A stretch of 6,692 nt of DNA from JAXDLW01 sp050998755 (lineage in GTDB: Bacteria > Chloroflexota > Dormibacteria > DASZGP01): the NCBI GenBank assembly GCA_050998755.1, contig JBPCPW010000093.1, forward strand, positions 1 through 6,692, read 5' to 3'. This document shows positions 5,584-6,692 of this stretch, in pieces (position 1 is the stretch's first letter; each line of letters starts with the position of its first letter). Below the pieces are notes generated by a model. That model worked only from the letters and a program-made list of their open reading frames with translations, did not search any database and was not told where the DNA came from. The position numbers and the translations under genes are program-made.

Positions 5584-6176
5584 TTGGTACCTCCTATGTG
5601 ACTTGCCTGGCGTTTCAAATCCGCCAACAGCGTCTCGATCGCCCAGGCCACTGCGTCCTGGGCCTCGCGGGCGCTCAAACCCGACTCGTCCTGGACCGTG
5701 ACCCAGGCGTGCGAACTGGCGAGGTAGGCGACCACTCCAGCGGTGCGGGCGACGTCTGACGCTGGCATGCCTGTGGTGGCGACTTCGATTGAGTGCCGAA
5801 TCGCGGCGACGCGAGCCGCCCGGTAGCGGCTGCGAACGCCCCGGCCAGTGGTGGTACGCAGCAGTGCGCGCGCCAGTCGCGGGTGTCGAGCCATGGCGGA
5901 GCTGGCTACGCGAAAGCTGTCGGCGATTCCGGCCTCTCCAACCTCGACGGGGAAGCCCATGCGCTGGGTGATCACTTCTCCGGCCGCGTTGAGAAGGTCG
6001 TCGCGGGTTGCGAAGTAGCGATAGATAGTCCGCCGTGATAAGCCGGCCTCCTGGGCAAGATCCTCCATGGCCACGCTATCGGCGTCACCAGCCTCGAGGT
6101 GACGCACCAATGCCTCGAGGACTGCGCTCCGCGCGACCTCGGCTTGGCGGCTTCGCAGATCGGCAGTCACTACCAT
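5580..6176 (-). CDS. TetR-family transcriptional regulator
   Basis: The 198-residue protein has the TetR N-terminal DNA-binding domain. A first helix (AVLEALVRHLEAG) is followed by the helix-turn-helix VAMEDLAQEAGLSRRTIYRY with FATRDDLLNAA (about residues 35-65), the part typical of the family. The all-alpha C-terminal part (about 70-198) would bind an effector and dimerise and shows no recognisable subfamily. It is the first gene of a two-gene unit and its TGA overlaps the cupin ATG. The start ATG 6176 lies seven bases after a TTACAGT -10-like element, consistent with a leaderless transcript. A perfect palindrome just upstream is the likely autoregulatory site. The physiological ligand is unknown. 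Confidence 0.92.
   Translation of the reverse strand: MVVTADLRSRQAEVARSAVLEALVRHLEAGDADSVAMEDLAQEAGLSRRTIYRYFATRDDLLNAAGEVITQRMGFPVEVGEAGIADSFRVASSAMARHPRLARALLRTTTGRGVRSRYRAARVAAIRHSIEVATTGMPASDVARTAGVVAYLASSHAWVTVQDESGLSAREAQDAVAWAIETLLADLKRQASHIGGTK
5590..5595 (-). promoter_or_regulatory. Strong Shine-Dalgarno of the cupin gene
   Basis: AGGAGG on the minus strand lies six bases before ATG 5583, inside the last codons of the TetR gene. It fixes the cupin start and suggests high cupin translation even though the gene overlaps the regulator. Confidence 0.8.
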
Positions 6177-6182
6177 GGCTCA

Positions 6183-6209
6183 ACTGTAACACTTTGGCAC
6201 AGCTGTGCC
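6183..6209 (-). promoter_or_regulatory. Putative TetR operator and leaderless promoter
   Basis: GGCACAGCTGTGCC (6196-6209) is a perfect 14-bp palindrome 19 bases upstream of the TetR start. On the minus strand TACAGT (6188 down to 6183) is a weak -10 (four of six) that would start transcription at or beside the ATG. The palindrome covers the spacer/-35 zone, where binding of the dimer would block RNA polymerase. TetR regulators typically bind short palindromes next to their own gene, so autoregulation is inferred. Confidence 0.6.
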
Positions 6210-6571
6210 GCCCGCGGTTCTCGGCGTCTGCCTCACCTTTATGCGCGGCCCACGCGTTGAAGGCGGCTCAAGTCGAAGTGGACGTCCTGGTCGTGGATCG
6301 CTCGCCTTCGTTTCGGACGGGGCTCCTGATCGTCAGTTTTCGAAAGCCTGCTATCTGGTGAAACCAGACACCCGCCCTCCCGCACCATCGCCGTTCGCTT
6401 CGTAACCGCCGACTACCGGTGAGGCCGTACGTCGGTTAGCTTATCGAAGTGAACGGAAGAGAGCGAGAAGCCCCAGCTCGCGCGGGCCGCCGAGGTGCGA
6501 TACGGGTGACTAGCGCATCCTCGTCAAGCCGCGGCCCAGAGGGTTTGGCCAAATCGCTGCGATCGGGGGGA
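6210..6571. other. Non-coding stretch between the divergent units
   Basis: No recognisable gene is present; short open frames here on either strand have no family resemblance, no Shine-Dalgarno and uneven codon use. A perfect small hairpin TCTGGT-GAA-ACCAGA lies at 6354-6368 without a T-run on either side. CCGAC/GTCGG arms with an inner CGG/CCG pair lie at 6409-6435. TTTGGCCAAA (6544-6553) is a perfect 10-bp palindrome and ATCGC-T-GCGAT (6553-6563) overlaps its end. The last two lie just upstream of the candidate promoter of the gene at the right edge. Confidence 0.4.
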
Positions 6572-6577
6572 TATAAC
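6572..6577 (+). promoter_or_regulatory. Candidate -10 box for the right-edge gene
   Basis: TATAAC matches the -10 consensus at five of six positions. A start near 6584 would give a leader of about 90 bases containing the hairpins at 6613-6674. A -35-like TTGGCC (6545-6550) is spaced 21 bases away, longer than usual, and lies inside the palindrome TTTGGCCAAA, so an activator or repressor could act there. Confidence 0.35.
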
Positions 6578-6612
6578 CGGAAGTTGTGGATCGAGGCCGG
6601 GTTTGGGAGCGT

Positions 6613-6674
6613 GGCGTACCCTCCTGTTTGACGAAAACAGAGGGCGGCAATTCGCCGTCCAAGGAGGGCACGCC
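6613..6674 (+). promoter_or_regulatory. Structured 5' leader that can sequester the Shine-Dalgarno
   Basis: GGCGTACCCTCCT (6613-6625) can pair with AGGAGGGCACGCC (6662-6674) at 12 of 13 positions, with one A-C mismatch. This buries the Shine-Dalgarno AAGGAGG (6661-6667) of the following ATG. Two local hairpins lie between. CTGTTT-GACGA-AAACAG (6624-6640) can be extended by CCCT/AGGG with one bulged C. GGGCGGC-AATTC-GCCGTCC (6642-6660) has one G-U pair. The extended first hairpin uses the same CCCT...CTGTTT strand as the Shine-Dalgarno-blocking stem, so the two forms exclude each other, as in translational riboswitches or protein-controlled leaders. It matches no riboswitch consensus I recognise. 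Confidence 0.5.
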
Positions 6675-6675
6675 A

Positions 6676-6692
6676 ATGTTGAGAATAGTCGC
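6676..6692 (+). CDS. Start of a gene cut by the window edge
   Basis: ATG 6676 follows a near-perfect Shine-Dalgarno (AAGGAGG, 6661-6667) at eight bases' spacing, and the first codons read MLRIV. Only five full codons are inside the window, so nothing can be said about the product. The strong ribosome-binding site is the evidence that this is a real start. The structured leader just before it suggests controlled translation. Confidence 0.55.

Noticed and set aside
6205..6405. Plus-strand small open frame upstream of the right-edge gene
   Set aside because: There is no Shine-Dalgarno and no family resemblance, and it starts inside the TetR operator palindrome.
6613..6674. Reading the leader as a known guanidine (mini-ykkC or ykkC-III), cobalamin or fluoride riboswitch
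   Set aside because: The GACGA loop and GCGTACCC stretch recall fragments of the guanidine classes, but the required paired hairpins or pseudoknot sequences are not present.
714..6692. A second copy of the tRNA-Thr 3' end (attR)
   Set aside because: No stretch resembling the T-arm plus acceptor sequence was found by eye; short partial matches only.
1..6692. CRISPR array or large tandem repeat
   Set aside because: No regularly spaced repeats of CRISPR length are visible; only the short repeats listed.

Overview
The window is high-GC DNA with strongly G/C-ending codons, actinobacterial-type protein families and several promoters placed for leaderless transcripts. This suggests a high-GC Gram-positive (Actinomycetota) chromosome; the genus cannot be read from the sequence. 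The central part looks like an accessory integration site built next to a tRNA gene, with a mix of intact small genes and decaying remnants.

Left edge (1-713): the 3' end of a probable secreted or surface-anchored phosphoesterase is followed by about 330 bases with no convincing intact gene. These bases hold a G/C hairpin and a weak minus-strand remnant. They end at a well-formed tRNA-Thr(CGU) gene.

Integration module (714-2323): immediately after the tRNA CCA come a small inverted repeat and a tandem direct repeat of the kind that could bind recombinase proteins. Then come an excisionase-like helix-turn-helix protein and a tyrosine integrase. The integrase is broken by a frameshift, probably with a small internal deletion, although both parts of the catalytic domain are still readable. 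The order tRNA - xis - int is that of a site-specific integrative element, but no second copy of the tRNA 3' end (attR) was seen in the window.

Cargo (2324-3205): an intact DUF1778 antitoxin / GNAT acetyltransferase toxin pair of the TacAT type, with coupled translation. Nested palindromes overlap a -10 box placed for a leaderless antitoxin mRNA.

Decayed region on the minus strand (3292-5111): a Lon-protease-like gene that lost its Walker A segment and the proteolytic domain and has frame breaks, preceded by the C-terminal remnant of a second, different tyrosine recombinase. The remnant has no start codon and no arm I of the active site.

Right part (5131-6692): an apparently intact minus-strand operon of a TetR-family repressor and a cupin protein joined by an ATGA overlap, with a perfect 14-bp palindrome upstream. 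About 400 bases without a recognisable gene follow. Then comes a plus-strand leader with a candidate promoter and overlapping, partly mutually exclusive hairpins, one of which buries the Shine-Dalgarno sequence of a gene that begins only 17 bases before the window ends. This leader is the most interesting possibly undescribed element here.
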